A stretch of 64,000 nt of DNA from Ghiorsea bivora (GTDB taxonomy: Bacteria > Pseudomonadota > Zetaproteobacteria > Mariprofundales > Mariprofundaceae), in assembly GCF_000744415.1 (NCBI RefSeq), contig NZ_JQLW01000008.1, positions 62,001 to 126,000 on the forward strand, written 5' to 3'. The notes below the pieces were generated by a model. It was not told where the DNA came from. It did not search any database and saw only the letters and a program-made list of their open reading frames with translations. Positions 47,609-57,411 of the stretch are shown here, one piece after another (positions within the stretch are counted from its first letter, which is position 1; the number at the start of each line of letters is the position of its first letter). The position numbers and the translations under genes were made by a program.

Positions 47609-48550
47609 ATGAAGCAAAACCGTATGCCTGAAACTGTTGCACCACTGTATGATGTGGTGTCGCGGTTGAAGCGAATAATTTTTAACAAGGCATACCCTTT
47701 GGCTGCGCCACTATCGCAAAGTCCCTTTTTTATCATTGGCTCCGGGCGCTGTGGTTCTACACTGCTGCGTCGCATGCTGCAGGCAAACCCTGATATTCAT
47801 ATCCCCCCAGAGTCTTATGTGTTGGGTGAAGTGGGGCGTTTGTTTATGCGAAATCGTCAAATGGATTGGCATCATTTGGTTAATCTTGTCTTATCTACAT
47901 TTGAGTACCAGCGCGAGTTTGATAAGTTTGATATGGATATGCGTGCGCTAGTGCATCAGCTGTGGGAACTGCCCGAACAAGAGCGCAGTTTGGCTGTTAT
48001 TTTAGATGCTTTGTACTGTTATCATGGGCAACAAACAGGGCAAAGCTTTACGCTTTGGGGTGATAAAACACCCAAAAATACGTTTGAGCTGGATATGCTT
48101 ATTCGCATTTTCCCACAAGCGAAGTTTGTACACTTGTTGCGTGATGGCGTGGATGTGGCGGCATCATTTGTATCACGCGGGTTGATGGATGATATGCTCT
48201 CTGCTGCAAAACATTGGCAAACATCGGTGTTGCTAAGCAGACATTTTATGCAGCAATATCCCAAGCAATGTATGGAAGTGCGTTATGAAGACTTGGTTGC
48301 ATCACCTGAGCAAACACTGCAAGGCTTGTGTTCTTTCCTCAATATTTCATTTCAACCTAACATGATTGCATCCTTGCAACATGTGCAACACATGGGAGAT
48401 TTGAATGCTTATACCCATTATGAAAAGGTTTTAGAGCCTGTTTCTACGCGTAATATTGGTCTGGGGCGTTCAAGTTTGTCTGAGCACGATAAACAGCTTA
48501 TACAACAGCATATTGGCGCAACATTATCGCAATTGGGTTATTCGCTGTAA
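47609..48550 (+). CDS. sulfotransferase, PAPS-dependent
   Basis: A 313-residue sulfotransferase-family protein. GSGRCGSTLLRR (about residues 44-55) is the 5'-phosphosulfate loop, and FVHLLRDGVDVAASFVSRG (about 170-190) the 3'-phosphate motif with its Arg and Ser. No signal peptide is seen, so it acts in the cytoplasm on a lipid-linked sugar or a small acceptor. It is the first gene of the polysaccharide cluster. ATG 47609 has no strong ribosome-binding site, and an ATG at 47624 is an alternative. Confidence 0.82.
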   Translation: MKQNRMPETVAPLYDVVSRLKRIIFNKAYPLAAPLSQSPFFIIGSGRCGSTLLRRMLQANPDIHIPPESYVLGEVGRLFMRNRQMDWHHLVNLVLSTFEYQREFDKFDMDMRALVHQLWELPEQERSLAVILDALYCYHGQQTGQSFTLWGDKTPKNTFELDMLIRIFPQAKFVHLLRDGVDVAASFVSRGLMDDMLSAAKHWQTSVLLSRHFMQQYPKQCMEVRYEDLVASPEQTLQGLCSFLNISFQPNMIASLQHVQHMGDLNAYTHYEKVLEPVSTRNIGLGRSSLSEHDKQLIQQHIGATLSQLGYSL

Positions 48551-48576
48551 TGCAACACGGACATCGGTTTTTTTAA

Positions 48577-50124
48577 GTGTCTATCGCTAAAAAAGTCTTG
48601 AGAAATACAATGTTTGGTGCATTGGGTCGTGTCTGGCTGATTCTGGTTGGTTTCTTATTAACACCACTGATTTTATCCTATTTAGGTAATGATAGGTTTG
48701 CTTTATGGGCTATTTTTTGGTCAGTGACAGCATATATTATGCTGATGGACTTGGGCATGGGTGTTTCCTTGGTGCGTCAGGTCGCCCAATCTTTGGAAAA
48801 GCAGGAACATGCGCGTATCAACCAAGCGGTTGTAAGTGTATTGTTGCTTATGTTTTGTGTTGCCTCGGTTGTTTGGTTTCTTATTTGGGTTTTGAGTGTT
48901 TGGTTGTTGCCTGTAACAGGGGTGAGTAGCACGATACAGCAGGATATCACTCACCTTGTCACTTGGGGCCCCTTGGTCTTTTTGTTGATTGCGTTTTTGC
49001 GCGTATTTGATGCGGTATTGCGCGGGTTACAACGTTTTGACTTGATTCTCGGGGCGACACTCGCAACGTCTGTAGTAAATGTGCTGGGTATTTATTTTAC
49101 CTTAGGTTGGGGGTTGGGTGTTTTGGGTTTGATGTGGGCAACGGTGGCGAGTTATGCCTTTCAAATGTTCGCTTTATATGTTTCCACGAAAAAAATATTA
49201 CCACAATTCTCAACCTGCCATCGTCATTTTAATTACCCACTGTTAAAATCGATGTTGCCGTTGGGTGCACGGATTCAGGTGGCAAAAGTTGCGGAGCTTG
49301 CCAGCTACCAAACAGATAAATTGTTATTGGCATTTTTTATGCCTTTATCTTTTGTTACATTTTATGATTTGGGTTCCAAGATTGCAGCCATGATGCGTGA
49401 TGCTGTTTATACCTTTACCACAGCCATTTTCCCTGTGGCATCACAAATTCAAGCCAGTGGTGACCATGAACGATTGTGGTTGCTTTATGCGCGAGGAAGC
49501 AAGTATTTATTGATGTTTTCTTTGCCCGCCTTAGCAATGTTGCTGCTTACTGCACCCATGTTGATTGGGGCTTGGTTGGGTCATGTGTCGGATTTTGTAT
49601 TGCAAGCCGTGTTGGTATTAGGGGTGGCATATTGGGTGATTGTAAGTATGGCCATGGCATTTAATGTAGGTACTGCTTTGAATTGGTCCAAGCCAATTAT
49701 GCGGGGGTCTATATTGCAGGCGGTGTTAAATGTTAGCCTTTCAGCATTGCTTATCAGTCAGATGGGTTTTATGGGTGCGCTTTGGGGAACTTTGGTTGCG
49801 GTGGTTGTTTCAAAAGCCTATGTGATGCGTTGTTTTTATCGTGATTTTGAACGCAGTATTTGGGATGATACCCGTTTGTTTTTGCATGTGCTGCTGAGTA
49901 ATATGCCTTCTGTGTTCATAAGTTTACCTTTGGTGATGTGGTTGGGTGAGCAGTTGGACTTTAATCAGCGGGGGGATGCTGCTTTAGCGTGGTTGGTTTC
50001 AGTTGTTGTATATGTTTTTGTTTATCTCGCATCAATCCGTGTGTTTGGTTTATTGGATGCTACAGATATGCAGATGTTGGGCAGCCATATTCCAGGCATG
50101 CGATATTTGGTGAAAAAAGTATGA
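48577..50124 (+). CDS. Wzx-type polysaccharide flippase
   Basis: A 515-residue polytopic membrane protein with 12 to 14 predicted helices of the MOP/polysaccharide transporter family. It would move the undecaprenyl-linked repeat unit to the periplasm. The N-terminus KVLRNTMFGALGRVWLILVG with LGNDRFALWAIFWSV is typical. It starts at GTG 48577 and overlaps the following glycosyltransferase by four bases. No Wzy-type polymerase is seen nearby. Confidence 0.85.
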   Translation: MSIAKKVLRNTMFGALGRVWLILVGFLLTPLILSYLGNDRFALWAIFWSVTAYIMLMDLGMGVSLVRQVAQSLEKQEHARINQAVVSVLLLMFCVASVVWFLIWVLSVWLLPVTGVSSTIQQDITHLVTWGPLVFLLIAFLRVFDAVLRGLQRFDLILGATLATSVVNVLGIYFTLGWGLGVLGLMWATVASYAFQMFALYVSTKKILPQFSTCHRHFNYPLLKSMLPLGARIQVAKVAELASYQTDKLLLAFFMPLSFVTFYDLGSKIAAMMRDAVYTFTTAIFPVASQIQASGDHERLWLLYARGSKYLLMFSLPALAMLLLTAPMLIGAWLGHVSDFVLQAVLVLGVAYWVIVSMAMAFNVGTALNWSKPIMRGSILQAVLNVSLSALLISQMGFMGALWGTLVAVVVSKAYVMRCFYRDFERSIWDDTRLFLHVLLSNMPSVFISLPLVMWLGEQLDFNQRGDAALAWLVSVVVYVFVYLASIRVFGLLDATDMQMLGSHIPGMRYLVKKV

Positions 50125-51041
50125 GTGCAGCTTTGGTTTCGATTATTATCCCGACATACAATTACGCAGCTTATATTGGTAAAGCTGTGGATAGTGCTTT
50201 CAATCAAACCTATGCAAATATTGAAATCATTGTCGTGGATGATGGCTCGACCGATAACACCAAAGATGTGTTAAAAAAGTATGAGGATAAGCTTGTTTAT
50301 ATCCAACAAAACAACCAAGGGGCTGCTGCAGCCCGTAATCGTGGTCTAAAAGAAGCCAGTGGTGATTATATTTGTTTTTTGGATGCCGATGATACGTATT
50401 ACCCTGATAACATTGCTGAAAAGGTGCGTTTTTTAGCGGCGGATGAGTCATTGGACTGGTGTTATTCCAACTGGGTGTGGGTGGATGAAGCGGGCAATGA
50501 AATAATGCGTGGCGATGAGCCTGAGGTCTCGCTGGCACATATCAAAGCAGAAGGTGATGTGTTGGCTTTGGCATTGCAGGGTTATCGTTTGGGCACCAAT
50601 GTTTTTATGTTTCGCAAGGCGTTGGCGGATCAACTGCACGGTTTTGATGTCCGTCTCAAAGTATTGGAAGATTATGATTATTATCTGCGTGCAGCAGCTT
50701 TAGGTAAGTTGGGTTATATCGAAAAAGTATTGTGCGCGATTTATCAGCATCAAGATTCGCTGGGCACAGGTTGTGACAAGGCAGTGGCATACCGCAATCG
50801 CTGGCGTATGCATAAAAAAATGCAACGTATGTTTGGTGAAACCTTGCAACAACCTGCCGTATTGCAGGCATGGCGCAAACAACAGGCAGACTTGTATCGA
50901 AACTTGGCAGACATCATGTTGGCGCAAGGTTATGTGCGGAGAGCCAAAGTTTTTCTTGGGGTTTCCTTGGCGAATGATTGCAGGCAATGGGGGGCTTTGT
51001 TACTGTGGTGGAAAATCGTATGGGCGAGGGTGAAGCTGTGA
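50121..51041 (+). CDS. family 2 glycosyltransferase
   Basis: A 306-residue inverting GT-A enzyme. VSIIIPTYNYAAYIGKAVDS opens the fold, and IIVVDDGSTDN and CFLDADDTYYP hold the nucleotide- and metal-binding Asp residues. LEDYDYYLRAAALG contains the probable catalytic Asp (ED motif). I start at ATG 50121, overlapping the flippase stop. The donor and acceptor sugars cannot be told from sequence. Confidence 0.9.
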   Translation: MSAALVSIIIPTYNYAAYIGKAVDSAFNQTYANIEIIVVDDGSTDNTKDVLKKYEDKLVYIQQNNQGAAAARNRGLKEASGDYICFLDADDTYYPDNIAEKVRFLAADESLDWCYSNWVWVDEAGNEIMRGDEPEVSLAHIKAEGDVLALALQGYRLGTNVFMFRKALADQLHGFDVRLKVLEDYDYYLRAAALGKLGYIEKVLCAIYQHQDSLGTGCDKAVAYRNRWRMHKKMQRMFGETLQQPAVLQAWRKQQADLYRNLADIMLAQGYVRRAKVFLGVSLANDCRQWGALLLWWKIVWARVKL

Positions 51042-51580
51042 AGCGAATATTGGATATGGGCTGTGGTTTTAGCAAAGTCGAAGGCAGTATTGGCATTGAT
51101 ATGATTGCAGGTTCGGATGCCGATGTGTTGGTAGATTTGGCGCATAATCCGTTGCCGTTTGCCGACAATACATTTGATACCATTTATTGTAATGATGTGA
51201 TGGAGCATTTGCCTGATGTCATTGGCACGATGGAAGAGATTTATCGTATTGGTAAACCCGATGCCGATGTTTTTATTGTATCCCCTTCCATGAGCAGCGC
51301 CCATTATCACAATGACCCTACTCATTTACGAGCGTTCACCTCGCGCAGTTTTGATTATTTTATCGAAGGCGAGAAACTGTTTAAATATGGTTATTCGCAA
51401 GCCAGATTTAAGAAAGAATCGGTGATTTATGATAAAGAATCACGCAAAGACCGCAATTTTTACGACCGCTGGATGGCAGCTTTTGCCACCAAACGCCCAT
51501 TGCTTTATGAACATAGATTGGCCTTTATTTTCCCGCTTTGGGACATCAGTTTTCATTTAAAAGTAGATAAAAAGCCATGA
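51038..51580 (+). CDS. SAM-dependent methyltransferase, short class I
   Basis: A 180-residue class I methyltransferase. ILDMGCGFSKVEGSIGID is motif I with its acidic residue for SAM ribose, and LPFADNTFDTIYCNDVMEHL motifs II-III. I start at GTG 51038, which has GAGGGTG eight bases upstream and overlaps the previous stop (GTGA); an ATG at 51020 is possible. By context it may methylate a sugar of the polysaccharide. Confidence 0.85.
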   Translation: MKRILDMGCGFSKVEGSIGIDMIAGSDADVLVDLAHNPLPFADNTFDTIYCNDVMEHLPDVIGTMEEIYRIGKPDADVFIVSPSMSSAHYHNDPTHLRAFTSRSFDYFIEGEKLFKYGYSQARFKKESVIYDKESRKDRNFYDRWMAAFATKRPLLYEHRLAFIFPLWDISFHLKVDKKP

Positions 51581-52236
51581 AATCATGGTTGTGCCGCAAA
51601 CGCTTAGAACATCATGCCAAAAAACAAGGTGTAAACCTGCAATTGCATGGTGTGGTTGATATGCCAAGTCTATCGTTTGATTTGTATCAAGACGCAGCTT
51701 GGTTGATGGCACAAGGTTCAAACATGGGCAAAGATGCCGTGATTGTGCTAGGTCAACAGGCTACGTTTAACATGGGCAAACAAAGCCTTATTGGGCGCAG
51801 GTTGCTGCTCAAAATGGTGGAAAGCGCGCAAGGGGCAAAGATTCAGCTTGGGGCTAATTGTCGCTTAGAAGATGATATTAAATTGATTACTTTTGGCACA
51901 GGAAGAATCGATATTGGTGATGACTGTTTTATCGGCTGGGGCAGCATGATTGCAGCCCATGAGCATATCAGCATTGGTGAGGGCACGGCGATTGCCGAAT
52001 ATGTATCGATTCGCGACCACAACCACGTATCAGGTCAGACAAAAGCTGTGCATTTATCGGCGATGGATATTAAGCCTGTAAACATTGGCAAACATGTATG
52101 GATTGGGGCAAAAGTGACCATTATTGCAGGTGTTACTATTGGTGATAACGCTGTGATTGGGGCGAACGCAGTGGTCACCAAAGATGTGCCAGCGGGTGCA
52201 AAAGTGGTTGGTGTGCCTGCCCGCCCGATTGGATAG
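51577..52236 (+). CDS. hexapeptide-repeat O-acetyltransferase
   Basis: A 219-residue left-handed beta-helix protein of the LbetaH/WbbJ type. Imperfect hexapeptide repeats run from about residue 85 to 210 (IDIGDDCFIGWGSMI, ISIGEGTAIAEYVSI, VNIGKHVWIGAKVTI, ending VVGVPARPIG). The DHNH segment contains the catalytic His. It likely transfers acetyl from acetyl-CoA to a sugar hydroxyl. It overlaps the methyltransferase stop by four bases. Confidence 0.88.
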   Translation: MKSWLCRKRLEHHAKKQGVNLQLHGVVDMPSLSFDLYQDAAWLMAQGSNMGKDAVIVLGQQATFNMGKQSLIGRRLLLKMVESAQGAKIQLGANCRLEDDIKLITFGTGRIDIGDDCFIGWGSMIAAHEHISIGEGTAIAEYVSIRDHNHVSGQTKAVHLSAMDIKPVNIGKHVWIGAKVTIIAGVTIGDNAVIGANAVVTKDVPAGAKVVGVPARPIG

Positions 52237-52239
52237 CTC

Positions 52240-53319
52240 ATGCCTTCGTTGGTTGCTATTGTTGGTGATATTCAAGATGGGCGCACAGGTGGCGAGCAAT
52301 ATGATGCGCGATTGATTGAGGCGGCAAAAGCGGCGGGTTTAGATGTGCAGCAGCTTACATGGTCGGATGTTATCAGTGATGCCTTGTTGCGATTGCCTGT
52401 ATTATGGCGGTTGGCGCATATGTGGCGAAGTGTACGTTTAAGCTTTCAGCTTTGGCGAACCTCGGGTGATGTGTTGATTGATGTTTGGGCTGCACCATAT
52501 CTTCAGTTTTGGGCAAAACATACCTCACGTCATATCTTATTGATGGTACATCATTTGCGCGGTGAGTTGGAGCAGGATGAGCGACTAAAAACAGCAGAAA
52601 AAACACTGATTCAAGCGGCAAATCGAATTTTGACGGTGAGTCAAAGCAGTAAAACACAAATTCAGGCATATTTAAGCACAGAATCGAACAAAGATATTCC
52701 TATTTCCATTATTCCACCCGGTTTTACCCCGCCGAATAGCACAGTGAAACATAAGGCTTCAGTCAGCGATGTGTCTTTGTTGTTTGTTGGGCATATTACA
52801 CGCGCCAAAGGTGTGTTGGATTTGCTGCAGGCAGTGGTGAGTTTGCATGTCAAAGAAATATGGCAGTTACATATAGTGGGTAGCACATCGGCAGAGCCTG
52901 AAACCAATCAACAATTACAAACGATGATAAAAAAACACGGTTTACAAGATAAGGTGAAGCTGCATGGCAGGGTGAGCAATGCGGATTTGGCGCATTTGTA
53001 TGCCGATGCAGATATATTTGTGCTGCCTTCTTACTGGGAAGGTTATGGCATTGTATTTTTAGAAGCCATGTATGTTGGGTTGCCCGTGGTGGCAACAACT
53101 GCGGGGGCTATTCCCGAAGTGGTGCAACATGAAGAAACGGGGCTGTTGGTCAATGCGGGTGATGTGGACGCATTACAAGCTGCATTGGCAACACTTATCA
53201 GATCACCAGAACAGAGAAGAAGTTACGCGCAGCAAGCTCAGGTGTTTGCAAAACAAGCACTTGATTGGCAGGCAGTAGAACAAAAGTTTCAAGCTTGGTG
53301 GGATGCGTATGTTGGCTAA
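52240..53319 (+). CDS. family 4 glycosyltransferase
   Basis: A 359-residue retaining GT-B enzyme. The C-terminal domain has LFVGHITRAKGVLDLLQAV, KLHGRVSNADLAHLYADAD and the E-x7-E donor motif EGYGIVFLEAMYVGLPVVA. The N-terminal half is divergent, as usual for acceptor domains. ATG 52240 lies three bases after the acetyltransferase stop, and the 3' end overlaps the next gene by 17 bases. Confidence 0.9.
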   Translation: MPSLVAIVGDIQDGRTGGEQYDARLIEAAKAAGLDVQQLTWSDVISDALLRLPVLWRLAHMWRSVRLSFQLWRTSGDVLIDVWAAPYLQFWAKHTSRHILLMVHHLRGELEQDERLKTAEKTLIQAANRILTVSQSSKTQIQAYLSTESNKDIPISIIPPGFTPPNSTVKHKASVSDVSLLFVGHITRAKGVLDLLQAVVSLHVKEIWQLHIVGSTSAEPETNQQLQTMIKKHGLQDKVKLHGRVSNADLAHLYADADIFVLPSYWEGYGIVFLEAMYVGLPVVATTAGAIPEVVQHEETGLLVNAGDVDALQAALATLIRSPEQRRSYAQQAQVFAKQALDWQAVEQKFQAWWDAYVG

Positions 53320-54400
53320 AATCAAACTATTTTTTATTCGCAGGTTGATGAAAAAACTTGCCAAAAAACATCAGCCACAAACCATGCCCACGCAGGTGAA
53401 AAACATTGTCGTTTGGCAATTTGGTGGTTTGGGCGATATGTTGCTGGCAACCCCAGTGCTTATAGCTTTGGCGAACAAGTTTCCTGATGCTGATATTCAT
53501 GTGTGGTGTTCTCACCCGCAGTTTGCAGACTTTTTATTGCGTTTGCCGCAAGTGCAAAGTGTAAACCCGTTTCCAGTGTATGATTTTGATACTCGCACAT
53601 TGGAGAAGAAACAGGTGCGTTATGCTTTGAATACATGTGTTGCTGCCATGGATAGGCAAAAGGTTGAAGTATTGGTCAATCTGCACAGACCCAAGCTGCT
53701 GGATTGGTGGATGGTGGAGTGGCAGGTGATGGCACATTTGAAACCTGCGCTAAGCTTGGGTTTTCAGCCTAATGATATTCAAGGCTCGTTGTTGGATGTG
53801 TCTTTGCCTGAAAACATCGTGCCAACCCAACATTATACACAAAGTTATCAGCAATTATTGCAACAAGCCGATATAAGTTGTGATAAGCAAACCCGTTTCC
53901 CAATCATTGAAGACGAAAAACAAGCGGCAAGTGAATGGTTATGCGCAGTGGTTGAAAAACCTTGGTTTTGTTTGCATATGGGTGGTCGCCGCTTGGCTTT
54001 GGAAGATAAGTTATGGTCGGTTGCATCCTTTGTGAAACTTACACAGCAATTGGTTCAAGATGGTTTCACGCCTGTGTTATTGGGTGTGGAAAGCGAAGCA
54101 GAAGTTGGACAAAACTTGTGTGATGAAGTGCCGAAAACATTAAACCTCATCGGCAAAACCAGTATGGGTGAGATGGCAGCCGTGATTGCTCAAGCCCCCT
54201 TATTGATTGGGCATGATTCAGGGCCATTTCATTTGGCTGTTGCGGTGCAAACACCTGTGGTGGTGATTTGTCCGCGTCATGATGCTGAGCCTGAATATTT
54301 GGATTATGATGTGGATAGTGTACACATATTACGGGGTGAGAATCCTGATGCGATTGATGTGACAGCGGTGCACAAGGCTGCCAAAGGGTTGCTAGCATGA
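53303..54400 (+). CDS. family 9 (heptosyltransferase-like) glycosyltransferase
   Basis: A 365-residue GT-B enzyme related to ADP-heptose:LPS heptosyltransferases. NIVVWQFGGLGDMLLATPVL is the N-terminal motif, and LLIGHDSGPFHLAVAVQTPVV the C-terminal donor site. A basic N-terminal segment (KLFFIRRLMKKLAKK) suits binding to the membrane face. The start could be ATG 53303 or ATG 53309. In a capsule or EPS cluster the donor need not be heptose. Confidence 0.88.
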   Translation: MRMLAKIKLFFIRRLMKKLAKKHQPQTMPTQVKNIVVWQFGGLGDMLLATPVLIALANKFPDADIHVWCSHPQFADFLLRLPQVQSVNPFPVYDFDTRTLEKKQVRYALNTCVAAMDRQKVEVLVNLHRPKLLDWWMVEWQVMAHLKPALSLGFQPNDIQGSLLDVSLPENIVPTQHYTQSYQQLLQQADISCDKQTRFPIIEDEKQAASEWLCAVVEKPWFCLHMGGRRLALEDKLWSVASFVKLTQQLVQDGFTPVLLGVESEAEVGQNLCDEVPKTLNLIGKTSMGEMAAVIAQAPLLIGHDSGPFHLAVAVQTPVVVICPRHDAEPEYLDYDVDSVHILRGENPDAIDVTAVHKAAKGLLA

Positions 54401-55506
54401 GAGTGATGTTGGTGGTCAATGAGTTTCCACCTGAGAAAATTGCAGGCACAGCCATGGCAACCAAAGCGTTGGCAGAGCATTTAAGTGGACGAGGGCATAA
54501 TGTTTGTGTGTTGGTGACCACACCTTGCCCGCCTGAAAAACAACAGGCTATTGCAGCCCATGATTATCAATTGGTGTGGTGTAAAAAAATCCCCTTGCGT
54601 GGCTTGGGTTGGTTGTGGCGTTTGATGCAAACGCTTCAACATGCCAAAGCCTTTCAACCTGATGTGATTCAAGGGCAAGCTGTATCCTGTGGTTTGTTGG
54701 CAGGTGTGGCGGGGCGTGTGTTTGGGGTGGCGAGTATTTGTTATGCCCAAGGTTATGATGTGTACCAAGCAAGTTGGTGGCAAAAGAAAACGGAAATTCG
54801 TTGGGGCTGTCGTTTGCCTACACGATGTTTGGCAGTAACACAAAACTTGAAACAAGCCATTTTAGATATTGTTGATGTACCCGTATCGCTGATGCCCCAT
54901 GCTTTTACGCTACCCGCATTATCACAAAGCAGAGCACAACTGAGACAACAATATGGGCTGCAAGATGATGCCAAATTGGTGCTCAATGTGGCACGTTTGG
55001 AAGATTTTAAAGGGCAAGATGTATTGCTCAAGGCGTGGGTGGCTATTGTGGCTGAAAATCCCAAGGCAAAGCTGTGGATAGCAGGTATTGGAAGCTTAGA
55101 AAAAACATTGAAGCAAATAGTGGTAACACTTGGTTTGCAGGAAAATGTGAAGTTTTTGGGTTTTGTATCGCAAGCCCAAGTGCATGCTTTGATGGAAGCG
55201 GCGGACTTGTTTGTACTGCCAAGCAGGGAAGAGCCTTTTGGCATTGTTTTGCTTGAAGCCATGGCACATGGATTACCTATTGTGGCAAGCAAGGTGGGTG
55301 GTATCCCCGAAGTCTTGCCGAGCAATGATGATGTGGCACTGGTCGCAGCAGACGATGTGCGAGCTTTGACACAAGCCATGTTAATAATGTTGGCAAACAA
55401 CCGATTGTGTGATGATAACCGTGTATATGCGCTTGATTTTTCATGGGATAAACAAGTGCAGCGTTTTGAAGGTTTGTATACTAGTTTATTGGAGCGAAAG
55501 CAGTGA
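54397..55506 (+). CDS. family 4 glycosyltransferase
   Basis: A 369-residue retaining GT-B enzyme. MLVVNEFPPEKIAGTAMATK is the N-terminal glycine loop, LNVARLEDFKGQDVLLKAW and the donor motif EEPFGIVLLEAMAHGLPIVA with KVGGIPEVLP lie in the C-terminal domain. It overlaps the genes on both sides by four bases. It is distinct from the GT4 at 52240, so each probably forms a different linkage. Confidence 0.92.
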   Translation: MRVMLVVNEFPPEKIAGTAMATKALAEHLSGRGHNVCVLVTTPCPPEKQQAIAAHDYQLVWCKKIPLRGLGWLWRLMQTLQHAKAFQPDVIQGQAVSCGLLAGVAGRVFGVASICYAQGYDVYQASWWQKKTEIRWGCRLPTRCLAVTQNLKQAILDIVDVPVSLMPHAFTLPALSQSRAQLRQQYGLQDDAKLVLNVARLEDFKGQDVLLKAWVAIVAENPKAKLWIAGIGSLEKTLKQIVVTLGLQENVKFLGFVSQAQVHALMEAADLFVLPSREEPFGIVLLEAMAHGLPIVASKVGGIPEVLPSNDDVALVAADDVRALTQAMLIMLANNRLCDDNRVYALDFSWDKQVQRFEGLYTSLLERKQ

Positions 55507-56366
55507 AACCCGACTTTATTTGTATTGGCCCTGAAAAAACGGCAACCACTTGGTTGTTTCGTGTATTGGAAACCCATCCTGATGTATGGCTGCCACCCTA
55601 TAAAGAATTACGTTTTTTGAATGAAGGTAACACTGTGCCTGCTCATAGCATATCCACGTTATTTTTTAGCTCACATTGGCATTACAAAGAACTACGCCGT
55701 ATTTTATTGCGTAGCACAGTAAAACTTTTATTGGGTAGAAAAACGGGTTATTTCTCGGCGTGGCAGGCATACCGATGGGTGTTGTATTATATGTTTCGCA
55801 AACACACATTTGTTTGGTATGATGGTTTGTTTGACCATGATTCAGGTAAGTTGACGGGTGATGTGACCCCCAATTATTATGATATTCCTGAGTCACGCAT
55901 ACAGCAGTTGGCGCAATCTCACCCCGATGTGAAGATTCTATTGTTTGTGCGCAATCCTATTGCGCGGGCATGGTCTAAGGCGTTGATGTTGGGTTGCAAT
56001 CATGCAGGGCGCAAGTTTGAAGATGTGCAGGAAGAAGAGTGGATTGCGGTGCTTGATGCGATTTATCGGGAATGGACACCATACCCTGAAGCGATTGGAC
56101 GCTGGAAAAAGTATTTCCCAGGTATGCATATCGCATATTTTGACCAGCTTCAAGAGAACCCTGATGGTTTTATGCAAGATGTGACGCATTATTTGGGTTT
56201 ATCCATGCCGCAAAGTGAAAAAGTGAACAGCATTGTGGGTAAAGGTGTGGGTAAAGTGATGCCTGAAAAAGTTCGCCTACATTTGCAGCAGCAGTATGCC
56301 GATGAAATCCAAGCAATGATTGCCATGGGTGATTCTGGGTATCCAAAGGGTTGGGTCAAAGGCTAA
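55503..56366 (+). CDS. second sulfotransferase, divergent from the first
   Basis: A 287-residue sulfotransferase-family protein. ICIGPEKTATTWLFRVLETH gives the 5'-phosphosulfate loop (PEKTATTWL instead of GRCGSTLL), and ILLFVRNPIARAWSKAL the 3'-phosphate motif. This pattern is nearer to the heparan N-/O-sulfotransferase type than the first sulfotransferase, so the two may act at different positions. It starts at GTG 55503, overlapping the GT4 stop. Confidence 0.82.
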   Translation: MKPDFICIGPEKTATTWLFRVLETHPDVWLPPYKELRFLNEGNTVPAHSISTLFFSSHWHYKELRRILLRSTVKLLLGRKTGYFSAWQAYRWVLYYMFRKHTFVWYDGLFDHDSGKLTGDVTPNYYDIPESRIQQLAQSHPDVKILLFVRNPIARAWSKALMLGCNHAGRKFEDVQEEEWIAVLDAIYREWTPYPEAIGRWKKYFPGMHIAYFDQLQENPDGFMQDVTHYLGLSMPQSEKVNSIVGKGVGKVMPEKVRLHLQQQYADEIQAMIAMGDSGYPKGWVKG

Positions 56367-56369
56367 AGC

Positions 56370-57380
56370 ATGTTTGGGTTTTATCGCACATTTTTGGCGC
56401 TCATGGTGGTTGCCTTGCATATTGGTGGCATCCCTTGGTTGGGGAATTATGCGGTGTATGGTTTTTATATGCTCAGTGGTTATTTGATGACCATGATTAT
56501 GCAGCGAACGTATGGTTATAGTTTGCAAGGTGTAACGGCGTATTTATTCAACCGGTTTTTGCGTATTTATCCATTGTATTGGCTGTCGATTGGTTTGAGT
56601 TTGCTTTTGTTTGTTTGGTTGGGTGAGTCATATATGTCGGCGTATCACAAAGAAATGATATTTCCGCAAACATGGCAAGATATTGTTAAAAACGTCTTTT
56701 TATTGTTTCCAAACCTTGAAACAGCAAGGTTAACCCCACCAGCATGGGCATTAACGGTGGAGCTTTGTTTTTATGTGCTTATTGCTTTGGGTTTATCAAA
56801 ACATGTGAAAATAACACTGTTTTGGCTTGGTGTGAGTGTGGTTTATCATATTGTGGCGCAGTTTTTGGGCTGGGATAGGTACTTTTCTGTATTCGCAGCC
56901 TCGCTTCCTTTTGCTTTGGGTTCAGTTTTGTATTTTTATCGCAATGACTTGTTGCAGAAACTGTTTGGCAAACAAGAAACTTTGGCGGGTTATTTGCCCG
57001 TATTGATATTATTTTTGATGTTTATCAATTGGTATGTGGGTTATTTGCTTACCCGTTCGCATGAACTGTTTTTTTATACCAATATTTTATTATGTGCGTT
57101 GATGTTATTGGTCTTATCCAACTATAAATCTTTACCTTTGTTAAGCAAAAAAGCAGATAGTTCATGGGGTGATTTTAGTTACCCTATTTATCTTATGCAT
57201 TACCAAGTGGCACTGGTGGTATTGGTGGTTCTTCAAGCTTGGGGTATAGATATTCAACGTCCAGATATACTGCTGATGTGGGTCACGATTCCTTTTGTAT
57301 TTTTGGCGGCATGGCTGCTTGTGATTGCTATTGAACGACCAATTGAGCAATTGCGGGCTAAGGTGAAAGAAAAACTGTAG
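56370..57380 (+). CDS. membrane acyltransferase, OafA/family 3
   Basis: A 336-residue protein with about ten helices of the acyltransferase-3 family, which acylate (often acetylate) surface glycans from the membrane. FYRTFLALMVVALHIGGIPW contains the family His after helix 1, and LFNRFLRIYPLYWLSI the conserved R-x10-H-like basic loop. It lacks the extra C-terminal SGNH domain. It lies three bases after the second sulfotransferase gene. Confidence 0.85.
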   Translation: MFGFYRTFLALMVVALHIGGIPWLGNYAVYGFYMLSGYLMTMIMQRTYGYSLQGVTAYLFNRFLRIYPLYWLSIGLSLLLFVWLGESYMSAYHKEMIFPQTWQDIVKNVFLLFPNLETARLTPPAWALTVELCFYVLIALGLSKHVKITLFWLGVSVVYHIVAQFLGWDRYFSVFAASLPFALGSVLYFYRNDLLQKLFGKQETLAGYLPVLILFLMFINWYVGYLLTRSHELFFYTNILLCALMLLVLSNYKSLPLLSKKADSSWGDFSYPIYLMHYQVALVVLVVLQAWGIDIQRPDILLMWVTIPFVFLAAWLLVIAIERPIEQLRAKVKEKL

Positions 57381-57411
57381 TCATGTTCGGTGAACTGCTA
57401 AGGTTTTGGGT

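Noticed and set aside
54753-55577. 274-codon minus-strand ORF opposite a glycosyltransferase
   Set aside because: The plus-strand GT4 has clear motifs throughout, and the antisense product has no recognisable domain.
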